From Gyrodactylus bullatarudis (Eukaryota > Platyhelminthes > Monogenea > Gyrodactylidea > Gyrodactylidae): a stretch of 64,000 nucleotides of DNA. A program made the translations under genes and the position numbers. The stretch's first letter is position 1. Every line of letters begins with the position of its first letter. Location: positions 464,525 through 528,524 of the forward strand of contig SSNU01000064.1 of the NCBI GenBank assembly GCA_012064415.1. Reading direction: 5' to 3'. The notes under the pieces are model-generated. The model did no database searches, was not told where the DNA came from, and saw only the letters and a program-made list of their open reading frames with translations. Of the stretch, positions 1 through 10,181 are shown in pieces.

Positions 1-289
1 ATATATCACTGGATATTAATCTTTTTATTCTTTATTTAAATTTACAAGAGTTCAAACTACAGTTAGTTGTACTCTATCACAAGATCCCGCCTACTTCTAT
101 CCGAAAATATCACCTTTGCTCTTCAAGAGGTTTCACGATCCTCCTTACAACCATTCATCCATTGAGACATAGATTTCAGCTCAAATTTGCTGTTTTTAAA
201 ATCCTGAAGATATTTCAGATTATTCATTAATAATAATTTCATTTCATGTACCAACTATTTTATTGACTATTGTATTACAAATAAATAAG
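1..289. other. no supported feature; probable ACSS3 intron
   Basis: No open frame here matches an upstream ACSS3 exon and no repeat was recognised. The stretch ends at an AG acceptor (288-289 or 291-292) that opens the first visible ACSS3 exon, so it is most likely intron. The gene's 5' part lies outside the window. Confidence 0.5.
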
Positions 290-2862
290 AAGCTTATGCA
301 TATATATTCTAAGGGCAAGTCAGTTGATACACCAGATAGCAGCCAATACTTTCGAGTGCTAAAGGAGTACTCTATCGGTTCATGCTTTGTGACACCATCA
401 GCTTTAAAGTCAATTCGTCAAGTAGATGAGAATCTCGATCAAAGTTCAAAGTATTTGAACTACCTTGATTCTAGCCTGAAGCACATGTTCATAGCTGGTG
501 AGCATTGTGATAAGGAAACATTTATGTGGATTCGACATGCATTATCACCTAAAATTACAATATCAGACCATTGGTGGCAGACAGAGAGTGGTTGGCCAAT
601 AACAGCCCCTTGCATGGGAATGTATTCGAATGAAGAGAAAATTTGTGTCCCAATTGGATCTACTGGAAAAGCAGTTCCAGGTATTTCAATTACTGTGAGT
701 TTACTCATAAGGGAATATCAGAATTATTAATGATTCTTAAAAAGAAATGATAACGGTTTAGATCAAGTTTAAAGAATTGAATCTGACCAAAATTAGGGTA
801 TTTTTTGAATTACAAAAATGACCCAAATTTCCGAATCATGCAACTTCGTGATAATCGAAAATTTCAAATGATTTGATTTTTCACAATAATGACAAATTTC
901 TGTGAACTTCTTTAGGTGACTTCTAATTCTTGGTCTAATGATGCTCCAAAAATCTTTTTTTGGAAAATTCTGACCGAAATGAAATTTTTATAGCTTAATA
1001 AATTAGCTTTTAGTATTTAAATTGGATTCTCTATCATCTATGATTCAGACAAGCGATATTAAAATTTCATCTACCTCTAATCAGCACTTAATCGCTTCAA
1101 TTTTCTGAATTCAACAAAAGTTTTGAGCAATATCGAAATTTCGCAATATCGTTTCTTCTAAAAGTTGGGTGAGATGTTCGATCACATCAGGTCTGCAACC
1201 GTATATATTAGACATTTTAATGACTAGATGTATGATTTAAAATTCTAAGGGTCCAAATAAAAGACTGCTCGCCTATGATTGGTTGTTCCAAACTAGAAAA
1301 TATATCATTCCTATTGGTTTGAATAGTTGAAACAAAAGGATCAGTAATCACATAAGTAAACACACATTTCTTGAAATTAAATATCATTCTTTCTATACAG
1401 TCTTTGGACATAGGAAATACAAAGGAAAATAGCCAGTCAAATTTGATAAATGATCAGTCGGAGGCTGTGAATAGAATCTTGATCAAGTTACCCTTACCAC
1501 CTGGTTTCGCGTCAACTTTGTGGCAGGAGAGTGAAAAATTCCATGATTTGTACTTTAAAAATTATCCTGGATTCTATGATACAATGGATATAGGGTATCT
1601 GGATGAAAATAAAAATGTATTCATAATTTCAAGATCAGATGATGTCATCAATGTTTCTGGTCATAGACTTTGCACTGGGTCAATTGAAGAGGCCTGCTTA
1701 TCAGTCCATGAAGTTGTTGAATGTGCTGTTATAGCCATACCAAACGAGTTAAAAGGTGGATAATTTTTTATTCTTTTAAACTTTAATTTTATTTAACCCT
1801 CAACACTGATAACGAATTTCCAGTTTTTTCAACCAACTTTTAGTTTAATGAACATTTTTAGACCCTGAAAATGACTAACTTTTGTTATCACAAGGGATTA
1901 CTTCATGGAGATCATATTTTCGATAAAAGTTTCTTTAAATTTTTTTATTTGATCTCTGTGAGTGGATTTTAAAAAACGTTTATTATATTTTCTTGAAAAG
2001 GAGTCATCTATGAACTTCTCAATGAATTATAGTAGATGAATAAGTCATAATTCGTTCGAAAGAATATTAGTTCAGCTAATTTAGTTCATCTCTAAGAACA
2101 GTGGTTAAAAAATTATTTTTAGATTCCTTGAAACAAAATTATAACTTGAGAAAGTAACCACTCCATAGATGACCCGCTGAGGTGTTAAGGGTTTATGGAG
2201 GCAAAAATTTTATCTGACAAGAGAAAATTTTTTTTTTCTGGATTCATTATGATTGAAAAATTGTTTAGGGCTTTCAGGTAGGTGACAATCTACTGAACAT
2301 GTGAACAATAGAAAAATTATTGCAAAAATTAATTTCAATGTTACAGTCATTGAACAGAATGCATAATATTCTGAAGTATTTCAAGGTTGGTTGAATCGGT
2401 TGTCGATGCTTGAAATTCAATCCATTTCTACATTGAGCTTATCAATCAAAATATTGGACAAATGTTAATGGTAAAACTTTTGATTGATTGTTTTTTTATC
2501 TCTTCTATATTTTATACTTAGGCCAAGAGCCGTTGGCGTTAGTTGTACTACACAATAATGTTGACAAAACAAAATATGAAAGTGCAAAAGATTCAGTTAA
2601 ACTTAAAGTCAGGGAGCAGATTGGACCTGTTGCCGCTCTCAGTAGAGTTTGTATAGTACCCAGTTTACCAAAAACTCGATCAGGGAAGATAAGTCGACTT
2701 AGCCTGTTGAATATGGCATCAGGGAAGGACATTCAGGTAATTTGATAACCTAAATGAAAATTTTAGATACCTGCCACAATTGAAAATCCAGCTGTTTACA
2801 ACGATATCTATGAGGAGTTGAAGCGATCTGGTCTCAATCCCACTAAGCCTGAGCTAAAGTAG
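290..2862 (+). CDS. ACSS3: Acyl-CoA synthetase short-chain family member 3 (ACSS3), 5'-truncated
   Basis: An ATP-dependent acyl-CoA synthetase of the ANL (acyl-adenylate) superfamily; ACSS3 is a mitochondrial enzyme acting on propionate and related short acids. Exons read as 290-694, 1401-1755, 2522-2736 and 2767-2862 (stop TAG), giving 356 codons of the C-terminal half. Frame is kept across all junctions (phases 0, 1, 0). Visible motifs are DHWWQTESGWPIT (adenylate-forming motif A5), YDTMDIGYLDE, the hinge SRSDDVINVSGHR, and LPKTRSGKISR with the catalytic lysine of motif A10. The 5' part of the gene is outside the window, and the first exon may start at 290 or 293. The last intron is only 30 nt (2737-2766); without it the frame hits a stop, and the short last exon matches the family's C-terminus. 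The gene is tail-to-tail with the SR-rich gene. Homology is seen in the translation; substrate is inferred from the family. Confidence 0.9.
1793..2194. repeat. Inverted-repeat (MITE-like) element in ACSS3 intron 2
   Basis: The stretch opens with TTAACCCTCAACAC and closes with the near-complement GTGTTAAGGGTTTA, giving about 400 bp between short imperfect terminal inverted repeats. Its right part (about 2050-2185), with a tract ending GATGACCCGCTGAG, resembles the sequence at about 18,480-18,632. TTAA-CCCT ends recall piggyBac-type MITEs, but target-site duplication is not clean. No coding capacity. Confidence 0.45.
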
Positions 2863-2907
2863 AAGTTTCTTTGCTTCATACAATAATTATAATTATTTAT
2901 ATTTTTG

Positions 2908-2913
2908 AATAAA
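2908..2913 (+). terminator. ACSS3 polyadenylation signal AATAAA
   Basis: A canonical AATAAA lies 45 nt after the ACSS3 stop codon, the usual distance for 3' end formation in a short 3' UTR. Confidence 0.6.
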
Positions 2914-3172
2914 ACTGTACACTTTAGAAGTAAAAGACTGCCTTTTCAAAATTTTTGCAAGGGGAAGAGATGCCAATCTGTGTAAGAACAAAAGTAACAA
3001 ATGCTTCTTTTTTAAGACTGGTAGGTACAAAATAATTTGAAAATGATTGTAAAAAAAATTTTACAATAATAATAGTAATTGAATAATTAATTGGATAAAA
3101 TAGTTTTTTGCAATTCATAGCTCATTAAAAAAATTGTTCATCCAATAAATAGCAAAGTTATCAATTTAATAA
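2914..3172. other. Convergent intergenic spacer
   Basis: AT-rich spacer between the 3' ends of ACSS3 (+) and the SR-rich gene (-). It must hold the 3' UTR of the minus-strand gene. No ORF or repeat is supported. Confidence 0.5.
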
Positions 3173-4856
3173 TCAGTTCATTGAAAGGGGTCGGGGTGCC
3201 TCAGACTGGTCAGTAGTCTTTTGTTGAATCATATTCAAGTACTCTTCTTTTTTGTGTGCTCTTCTATATTTCTTGATGTAGAGCTTAACAAAATTTCCTA
3301 TTTTCTCTGATTCTATACGTTTAATACCACTTCTGGAAATCTTTGTGACAGATTTCTTCATTATTTCCATGTAATCATCTTTGGTAATCTTTTTCGCTAC
3401 AAAAGCAGGTTTAAGATAGCTTTTAACTTCCAAAGCAATGCGATCTTGCCATTCACGATTGGTTGCAAAGTCAGATCGGTTGAAAAGTTGTGCGATTGCT
3501 TTCCAATCAACATTTTGGCTGTTACCTTTGGAAGTTTGAGCTGAATGAGGAGAGAAAATTAATTATTTATTCAAATTCAAGAATGAACAACTTACAAGTT
3601 TCATGTGTAGACTGACTATTCTTGAAAATAGAAGTGTTGTTGATGCTGGTATCTGTTCTGGATTTGTTTTCGTTGCAAGGTATTAAATTGCTGGCTGCAT
3701 TATTTAAGAGGCTACTTATCTTTTTCAGGGGAGACATTTCATTTTCGTCATTGTCATAGTCAATGTCGTCAGTATGATCTCTGTTGTTATGGTTATTATT
3801 ATGGTTCAAGTTATCATTATCAATGCACATATCATCAGACTTGGCTGTAGTATTATTGGGACACGAGGAAAATTCAGGAAGAGAGGATAAACCAGCCTGT
3901 GAAATAAGTGTCTGAAGAATGTTAGGCTTGGGAAGGGAAGCTTTTGGAGGAATCTCTTCAATCTTGGATGGCGGTGGGGGAGGCGGCTGATTCTGCATAG
4001 AGATTATAGCTGAGAGAGGAGGAGGAGGTGGTGGTGGCACAGTTGGATCAAATATGGCAGGCAACATGGGATCTTTGATGATAGGAAGTGGTGGCGGGAA
4101 ACCAGGTCGATTTACAAAAGGAATTCCAATTGGAGGCTGATTAATAGGCCAAGAAATAGGAGGTGGCTGTTGAATTGTTGGTGCTGGTATTGGCATCATA
4201 GCTTGATGGATAAATGGATCAGGGATTGATGGTGGACGCCTGTCGTAACTCTTATCAAGGTCATAATTCTTCCCGCCAAACATATTATTGTTACTGTTAT
4301 TGCTTCTCGGAGTGTCAAAACGAGAATTAGGACGACTATTAAATCTGTCTCGACTCGAGGGTGAATTATGCATAAATGAGGAATTAATAGGAGTTGAGGA
4401 TTTCCTATCTTTAATGGAATGACGATCATGACTTCTGGAGCGCCTATGGCTTCTAGAACGTGATCGATTACGATTATAGCTTCTAGAGCCACTTTTCTCT
4501 CGATCATATCTTCTCTTATGACTACTATGGTGGCTTTTACGTTTATGAGAACGTCTTCTGCGTGAATGTGATCTCGACCTGGACCTATTTCTATGACGAG
4601 ATTTTGATCTACGCGAAGAACGTCGTCGTCTCCTTCGTTCTCGACTATTGGATCTTGATGTTTTTTTGTGGGAACGAGAATTGGAGTTTTTTGAGTCACT
4701 ACTCGGAGAAACATTTGGATTAATTTCTGAATAAAGTTGAACAGATATATCCTCTTCTTTCGACAACTTTATCTCATCCTTTACTGGGGTTCCTTCGTCA
4801 TCGGTAGCCACATCCATATCCTGTTCAGTAGGATGAGATGGACTATAATTATCCAT
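3173..4856 (-). CDS. SR-rich, proline-rich SCAF1/SCAF11-like pre-mRNA processing protein
   Basis: Exon 1 runs 4856-3596 and exon 2 3540-3173, separated by a 55-nt phase-1 intron with GTAAG...CAG ends; 542 aa in all. After an acidic N-terminus, residues about 60-155 are an arginine/serine domain (runs of RRRRR, SRSRS, RSHRRS). A proline-rich middle follows (PPPPPPP repeats), then an Asn/Asp-rich linker. The C-terminus, with KITKDDYMEIMKKSVTKI and VKLYIKKYRRAHKK, resembles the conserved helical C-terminal domain shared by SCAF1, SCAF11 and PHRF1, proteins that link the RNA polymerase II CTD to splicing. No RING or PHD finger is present, which argues against PHRF1 and full-length vertebrate SCAF11. 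A nuclear splicing role is inferred from the RS domain and this C-terminus. The ATG lies 103 bp from the divergent PHF5A start. Confidence 0.7.
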
Positions 4857-4959
4857 CCTTAAAAGTTAATTATAAAAATTTAAAATTAATATCTGAGCTA
4901 AACAAGCTTTAATTAGTTTTTGTTTCATTGTTGTTCTAAGTGGTTCATTCAAAAATTTT
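4857..4959. promoter_or_regulatory. Divergent promoter region, SR-rich gene / PHF5A
   Basis: Only 103 bp separate the two divergent start codons, so both 5' UTRs and core promoters must lie here or overlap the coding exons. No TATA box is evident. Both genes serve pre-mRNA splicing, so shared regulation is plausible but not shown. Confidence 0.5.
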
Positions 4960-5463
4960 ATGGCAAAGCATCATCCAGATTTAGTATTTTGTCGTAAGCA
5001 GGCTGGTGTTGCCATTGGTAGGCTCTGCGAAAAGTGTGACGGTAAATGTGCGATATGTGACTCTTATGTGAGGCCTTGTACTTTAGTTAGAATTTGTGAT
5101 GAGTGTAATTATGGATCATATCAAGGTCGCTGTGTCATTTGTGGAGGTCCTGGTATCTCTGACGCTTATTATTGCAAGACTTGTGTAACCCTTGAGAAAG
5201 ATGTGAGTTCAACTTTATTTTTATTATTAACTTGCTTGACATAATAAATACTTAGTGATATAATGGTAAGAAAATATTTCCATAGACAACTTTTTAAACT
5301 AATTTCTGTAGGTAACTCTAACACTTCACTTGACTAAAATCAATTCATTCTAATAAATATAATATTCTTATAGAGAGATGGATGTCCCAAAATTGTAAAC
5401 CTTGGAAGTTCAAAAACGGATTTGTTTTACGAACGAAAGAAATACGGTTTCAAAAAGACATAA
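4960..5463 (+). CDS. PHF5A: PHD finger-like domain protein 5A (SF3b 14b subunit)
   Basis: A core subunit of the SF3b complex of the U2 snRNP, which helps recognise the branch point. Exon 1 is 4960-5202 and exon 2 5374-5463 with a phase-0 intron of 171 nt; 110 aa, the same length as human PHF5A. The translation follows the family almost residue for residue: [16 protein letters not shown] at the start, the cysteine knuckles [30 protein letters not shown] and YYCKTC that bind three zinc ions, and the tail [19 protein letters not shown]. The start is fixed by family length. It is head-to-head with the SR-rich gene and its stop is only 39 bp from the stop of convergent TMEM231, so the two 3' UTRs probably overlap. 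Identification is very secure. Confidence 0.97.
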
Positions 5464-5502
5464 TATTCCCAATTATTTTGAATTGATAAAGAATTTTTTT
5501 AT

Positions 5503-6329
5503 TTAACAGCAAATATATTTTTTAACATGCTTAAAGTGTCTTCTTGCTACAAATGCTCCATAATTTCTTATTGATAATCCAAAAAACACTAAAAAGGCCA
5601 TAAATTGCACGAATGCCATTTTCATTGTATACCAGTAATTCGCTTGAAATATCAGTGCAGATTTTTGAAATTCAAAATTAAATTTTAGCTTCAGATAATC
5701 TTGTTCCAGCCTTCCTGTCTTTATGGTCCACGTTTCTAACGTTGAGAAAAAATCTTCAATATTGAATAAATTATATGAAACTTACTATGATTATCAACTA
5801 AAAGACTTTCAAGATTTATTTGATCGGTACATTTTGGAAAATATTCATTCTTAAAGAGATCTCTTTGTGTTTCTGACACGGAGAACTGAACTTGCATGTC
5901 GCCAATATCTTCATCTTCAATTCCAACGTATATTATCATAGTCCGCGTGAAATTGTAATCTTTATCAAAAGTTATATTCGCGAAAATAATTCCATCTAAT
6001 TGCGTAATGATCTCAGACTGATCAGTAGGTAAATTTAATTCCAATGTGAATCCTGATTCATAAGCACTGTAACTAAAAAACAATGGATTGGTTGTTGAAC
6101 ATGATGAAAAAATTTCTTCTACAGTTGTTGACTTCTGAACAACGACATCTTTGATTTCATTAAGATATATTCTCCGGAAGTTATTTTCTACTTCGATATA
6201 ATAATCGTTCAAAATATAAGGGACAATAAAGCTTGAAATAATTATTATCAAACCAAGACTGATATTGAAAAAACCTGGAAATGTGTCTGGACGAGGTTTA
6301 TATTTGCAACTAACATTCAGAGCAAACAT
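5503..6329 (-). CDS. TMEM231: Transmembrane protein 231 (ciliary transition zone)
   Basis: Exon 1 is 6329-5786 and exon 2 5735-5503, with a 50-nt phase-1 intron; 258 aa (human about 316). Two membrane segments are visible, about residues 19-40 near the N-terminus and 219-237 near the C-terminus, flanking a large extracytoplasmic domain. This topology, and the block LEQDYLKLKFNFEFQ followed by the second helix, match the TMEM231 family. TMEM231 is a component of the MKS/B9 complex at the ciliary transition zone, so this animal very likely has cilia. The stop codon overlaps a minus-strand TAAATAAA run that can serve as polyadenylation signal. Divergent from IDI1 (205 bp between ATGs). The call rests on topology and C-terminal similarity; the middle domain is poorly conserved. 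Confidence 0.72.
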
Positions 6330-6534
6330 GGGCTGAGATTCATGTAAATGATTTATTTAATAGATATTTTTTATTATTTATTAAATAAAATTTATTATAA
6401 ATTTATAATATTTATTTTATAAAATTTTTTGAAAATGTACTCAAACTTTGAGTTGAACTAAAAGAACAAAAACTATTTAATATTTGTATTTAAACAGGTT
6501 AATTATTCGAAAAATTAATATTTTTGTCAATCCT
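6330..6534. promoter_or_regulatory. Divergent promoter region, TMEM231 / IDI1
   Basis: A 205-bp, very AT-rich gap between divergent starts. AT content is too high for any single TATA-like run to be meaningful. Confidence 0.4.
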
Positions 6535-7336
6535 ATGACGATTAAAAACAATTTGCTCTTCTACATAATAAGGAATTTATCATGCCAACATAGATTAAAG
6601 CAAGAAAATTATATGAAAAATGATGTATGCTTTATTGTGAACGAAACAGACCAAACATTGGGAGAAGAAAGTAAAAAAGTAATACCAAATTATCATGTAG
6701 GATGTGCATACTGTTAGCTTAGCTAATCCATACGGGAAACTTCATAGAGCCTTCTCTCTTTTTTACTTTATTCGGGATGAATCCAACTTTAAGCTTCTTT
6801 TACAAAGACGCTCTGGATTCAAGTTAACGTTTCCTGGATTATGGTCAAACACCTGTTGCAGTCATCCAATAAAAAACTATTCCAATGAAGCTCTTGAAGA
6901 CAAAATCGTTTCCTCAAAGTATGCTGCTCAACGTAAAATCAAACACGAACTAGGAATTGATAATGGTTACATTGAAATTGAAAAAATTCGGTTTTTCACC
7001 AAGTTGGACAATTTTTTTAACTTATTCAGAATAATTTATAGAGCTAAGAATTCTGTTGAATACAGCCCTTATGCAGAAAATGAGCTAGATTACATTCTTC
7101 TATATCCAGCTGATAATATCTCTGGTAGAGTTATTGTTAATCCTAACGAACAAGAAGTTTCAGATTATAAGTTTGCAGACTGGTCCGAGACTCTGGATTT
7201 GTATGATCAAATGACACCATGGATGAAACTGATTATCGATAGAGGCTTACTAAAAGATTTGTGGAATTATTCTGAATCAAACTTTTGTCAAAATTCCATG
7301 AAGTATAATCCAGATAAAATATATAAATTTTTATAA
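6535..7336 (+). CDS. IDI1: Isopentenyl-diphosphate delta-isomerase (IDI1)
   Basis: Interconverts isopentenyl and dimethylallyl diphosphate, the last step before prenyl chain assembly in the mevalonate pathway. Exons 6535-6678 and 6701-7336, 259 aa. A Nudix-fold enzyme: NTCCSHP holds the catalytic cysteine, AAQRKIKHELG is the Nudix-type helix, and ENELDYILL holds the catalytic/metal glutamates (usual EHEIDY). LHRAFS and TPWMKLI also match. The two exons are in different frames and are joined by a 22-nt intron (6679-6700, GTAATA...GTAG) that restores the family sequence ESKKDVHTVS. Every other donor/acceptor pair tried breaks the frame. The first ~25 residues before ENYMKND are unlike cytosolic IDI1 and could be a targeting peptide; a later ATG at 6613 is possible. 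Its stop is only 34 nt before the proposed TAF10 ATG. Confidence 0.93.
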
Positions 7337-7370
7337 AAATCTATGTACTTTTATCTAAGAAGACGTTCCT

Positions 7371-9296
7371 ATGTTGATTTTTCTTCAAGTATTGATTAAT
7401 CATTCTTTTTAGACTCTCAATACTTCAATTAAGCAAGAATCAGGCAGTAGTGTCAGTCAGTCAGCTCATTCCAATCTCTTGGTTACCAACTACAAAACTG
7501 AAGGAACATCCCAATCAAAAGTTCTATTGGATGATCTATTGAACAAACTAAATAATATCCAGCCAACTGTAAGTTAAAATACATTGAAATGATTTAAATT
7601 AAACTATTAATAAATAATTCGAATCTATTGGATTAGAGTCGATCAAAATATATTAATTTTTATGATAAAACCTATGAAATTTGAGTCAATATCATAATGT
7701 GTCCAGATATAATTAATTTCAACACTAAAGCTTTTAGTTTACTGGGAAATTTTTTATTTAGGTTCCAGACAAGGTTGGTGTTTCCATACTTGAAAATTCA
7801 GGTCTTCGTCTAGATCAAAATGATCCCAGACTTGCTAGATTAATGACTTTTGGCGCTCAAAAATACATGACAGATCTCATTAAAGATTGTATGACCCAGC
7901 ATAAACTGAATGCGGGTCAATCAAGTGGTCTTTTGAATACAGGTTCTAGTGTATCTCAAAACACTACGAGTAATACTGCTGCTTCAAATCAAAATGGCAA
8001 CAACAATACCACCAATCCACCTCCAACTGATCCAGCAAAGAATGCCACTGATCAGAATACAAACTCTGCATCAGCCCTTACGAACGCTCTCCAATCACGT
8101 ATGTCCAAAGAAACATTGTCCATTTAACTAGACCAAGTTATGATAAAATTCACTTTGATTTGAGTAAATTCTCAATTGGTCAAGTTGTAACCTGAAATCA
8201 GTAAAACTATAGAGTATTTTCTAAAACAAACCATAATTATTCTCCGCAAGGAATTTGTTTCTAATTTCTTGAGTGGTCAATTTTCAGTATGTTTTTATTA
8301 CTTGGAAAACAGCTAATATAGTTTCATCAAACTGGCTTCTTAGCCTGTTTACTATTCCCATTTGATAAAATTCCGGCGCATTGGCTGAGGAATTCAGTAC
8401 AATTACAATTATCTTAAGAGACAAATTTTAGACTGAAAGTTGACCATATTATTATGTCCGATCACGGTTCAAGTCGATCAACTGGAAGGATGTCCATTGG
8501 GACATTAAAGTACTCCGCCGCAAAACATTCATGATTTTTGTCCATACCATAGTAAAGTATTAGTTACAGGTTAGTATATCATGTCCTTGGTTAGAGGTAG
8601 TTGTTAAAAAAACTACTTTTGTATTATTATTTTTTTGCTAGAAAATGGTTCTATATTGTGAAAAAAATGATTGAAATTTGTACAAAATAGACCAAAATAT
8701 ATATCTAGCTTAAATTGTTCAAATCTTGGTGTTAGTTTTTTATTAATATGAGATTAAAGAGAAATAAGTCTGAAAATCCTATTTAAAATCATTCTGGTAA
8801 CAACTCAATAGTGTAGATCAGGATATAAAAGTTTTATTTTTGATCTTATATGCTATATATTTTGAGTTGAGATAATTGCAAATTGATAGTAAGAAATCTA
8901 TCTATTATTAAAACTTTAATTAGACGTTAAAGATTTTTTTATTTATTATAATAAATGTTGAATGTTATTTGATATTGAAATTAGGCCAAAGAAGGAAGAA
9001 CAGTAAGTCCTAACATAAAACATGAATTTCCCCCTCTTTTTCCATATATAAACTACTATCATCCAGAAAAAAAGTTAAATAAATAAATTTTAAAAATACA
9101 CACAGGATATCGCTCATATTGGACATAATTTTAAATTTCAGCTGTGAAAATTGGAAATAATGTCGCTCCGAAAGATAAAAAGGCGTCTTCAGCCAACAAT
9201 AATCAAACAAACTCTATGACTCTAACTATAGAAGACTTAACAAAGGCCCTTCGTGAACGAGGTATCAATATTGCTCCCCCACCATACTACAAATAG
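7371..9296 (+). CDS. TAF10: TBP-associated factor 10 (TFIID/SAGA subunit), multi-exon copy
   Basis: A histone-fold subunit shared by TFIID and SAGA. Proposed exons are 7371-7388, 7413-7568, 7762-8098 and 9142-9296, 221 aa, with phases 0, 0 and 1. Exons 2-4 are well supported. The histone fold spans LLDDLLNKLNNIQPT into VPDKVGVSILENSGLRL and GAQKYMTDLIKDCMTQH, followed by a Ser/Asn/Thr-rich linker, then the C-terminal helix SMTLTIEDLTKALRERGIN. Exon 1 (six codons, MLIFLQ) is inferred: exon 2 has no ATG and is preceded directly by a stop, and a 24-nt GT-AG intron (7389-7412) joins them in frame. The alternative is spliced-leader trans-splicing at 7412. The 193-nt and 1,043-nt introns are ordinary. 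An AG-rich Asn/Thr linker is longer than in vertebrates. Confidence 0.88.
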
Positions 9297-9779
9297 CAAA
9301 TATTTACCTTCTGTATTTTATATTGATCTTAACATATACACATAATTTGTACATTTGATTGTTTTTTAGTAATAATAATAGTTATTGTAATTATACATTA
9401 ATTGATATGATTAATGGTTCCAGAATCATGCATTGAAACATTTTGAATTAAACAAATACAATAATACCCTAATCAAGCTAGATAAATATAATCTTCACTG
9501 ATTGGTCGAAAAATAATTTGTGAGTCATTTATATGGTATTGGTTAGCCAATCAAAAGCGTTGATATTTATGATAGGTGACAAAATCGTACACACAAACAC
9601 ACTTTAACACTATATAAAACTTAAAATGTTTTTCATGCTTATCAGTTGCTACACAGATCAAGAACCCCTAGTTACCGGCATAGTGACAATTATTGTGTGT
9701 TAGATTTCTCTAATTAGAATTTCAAAAAATCAATTCAGTTTAGAAATTTTCTATATTTCACAATTCGTGATCAAAAATC
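9297..9779. promoter_or_regulatory. Spacer and promoter of the second TAF10 gene
   Basis: 483 bp between the two TAF10 genes. It holds the 3' UTR of the first and the promoter of the second. A TATAAA at 9612-9617, within CTATATAAAAC, is 163 bp before the ATG. No ORF or repeat was recognised. Confidence 0.4.
9612..9617 (+). promoter_or_regulatory. Candidate TATA box upstream of intronless TAF10
   Basis: TATAAA in a locally less AT-rich context, 163 bp before the intronless TAF10 ATG. In a genome this AT-rich a single TATAAA is weak evidence. Confidence 0.3.
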
Positions 9780-10181
9780 ATGAATAATAAGACAAGGCTG
9801 GGATCCATTGGTCAGAAATGTTTAAATCCGCCCGTGAAAAAGAGTGTCCCATATGTAGTTGAAAATCCTAGTAAAATTATCTTGAATGATCTTTTGAGTA
9901 AAATCAACAACATAGAAGCGACAATCCCCGACAAAATTAGCGTCCGACTTCTCCAAGGTTGCGGTCTACGTTTAGAAGATGACAACGATCTAAGACTTCC
10001 AAGATTTCTCACTCTGGCCGCACAAAAATATATAACCGATGTTATGAAAGAATGCATGAATCAGCACAAAATAAACAACCCAAGCGAAGATGAAAAGACA
10101 TCGCTAACACTGAGAGCTGCTGACCTACAATCTGCTCTGCGGGAGAAGGGCATTCGTATTTCAACTCCAGAAATGTATTAG
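9780..10181 (+). CDS. TAF10B: TAF10 paralogue, intronless
   Basis: A single open frame of 133 aa encoding a complete, compact TAF10. LNDLLSKINNIEATIPDKI and AAQKYITDVMKECMNQHK align with the histone fold of the upstream gene, and LTLRAADLQSALREKGIRI with its C-terminal helix, with the long Asn/Thr linker reduced to about a dozen residues. Both splice junctions present in the upstream gene within this region are absent, so a retrocopy of the neighbour, or very old loss of introns, fits best. The frame is intact and conserved residues of the fold are kept while many others differ, which suggests it is expressed and selected rather than a pseudogene. Drosophila also has two adjacent TAF10 genes. 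The symbol is a description by analogy, not an orthology claim. Confidence 0.85.
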   Translation: MNNKTRLGSIGQKCLNPPVKKSVPYVVENPSKIILNDLLSKINNIEATIPDKISVRLLQGCGLRLEDDNDLRLPRFLTLAAQKYITDVMKECMNQHKINNPSEDEKTSLTLRAADLQSALREKGIRISTPEMY

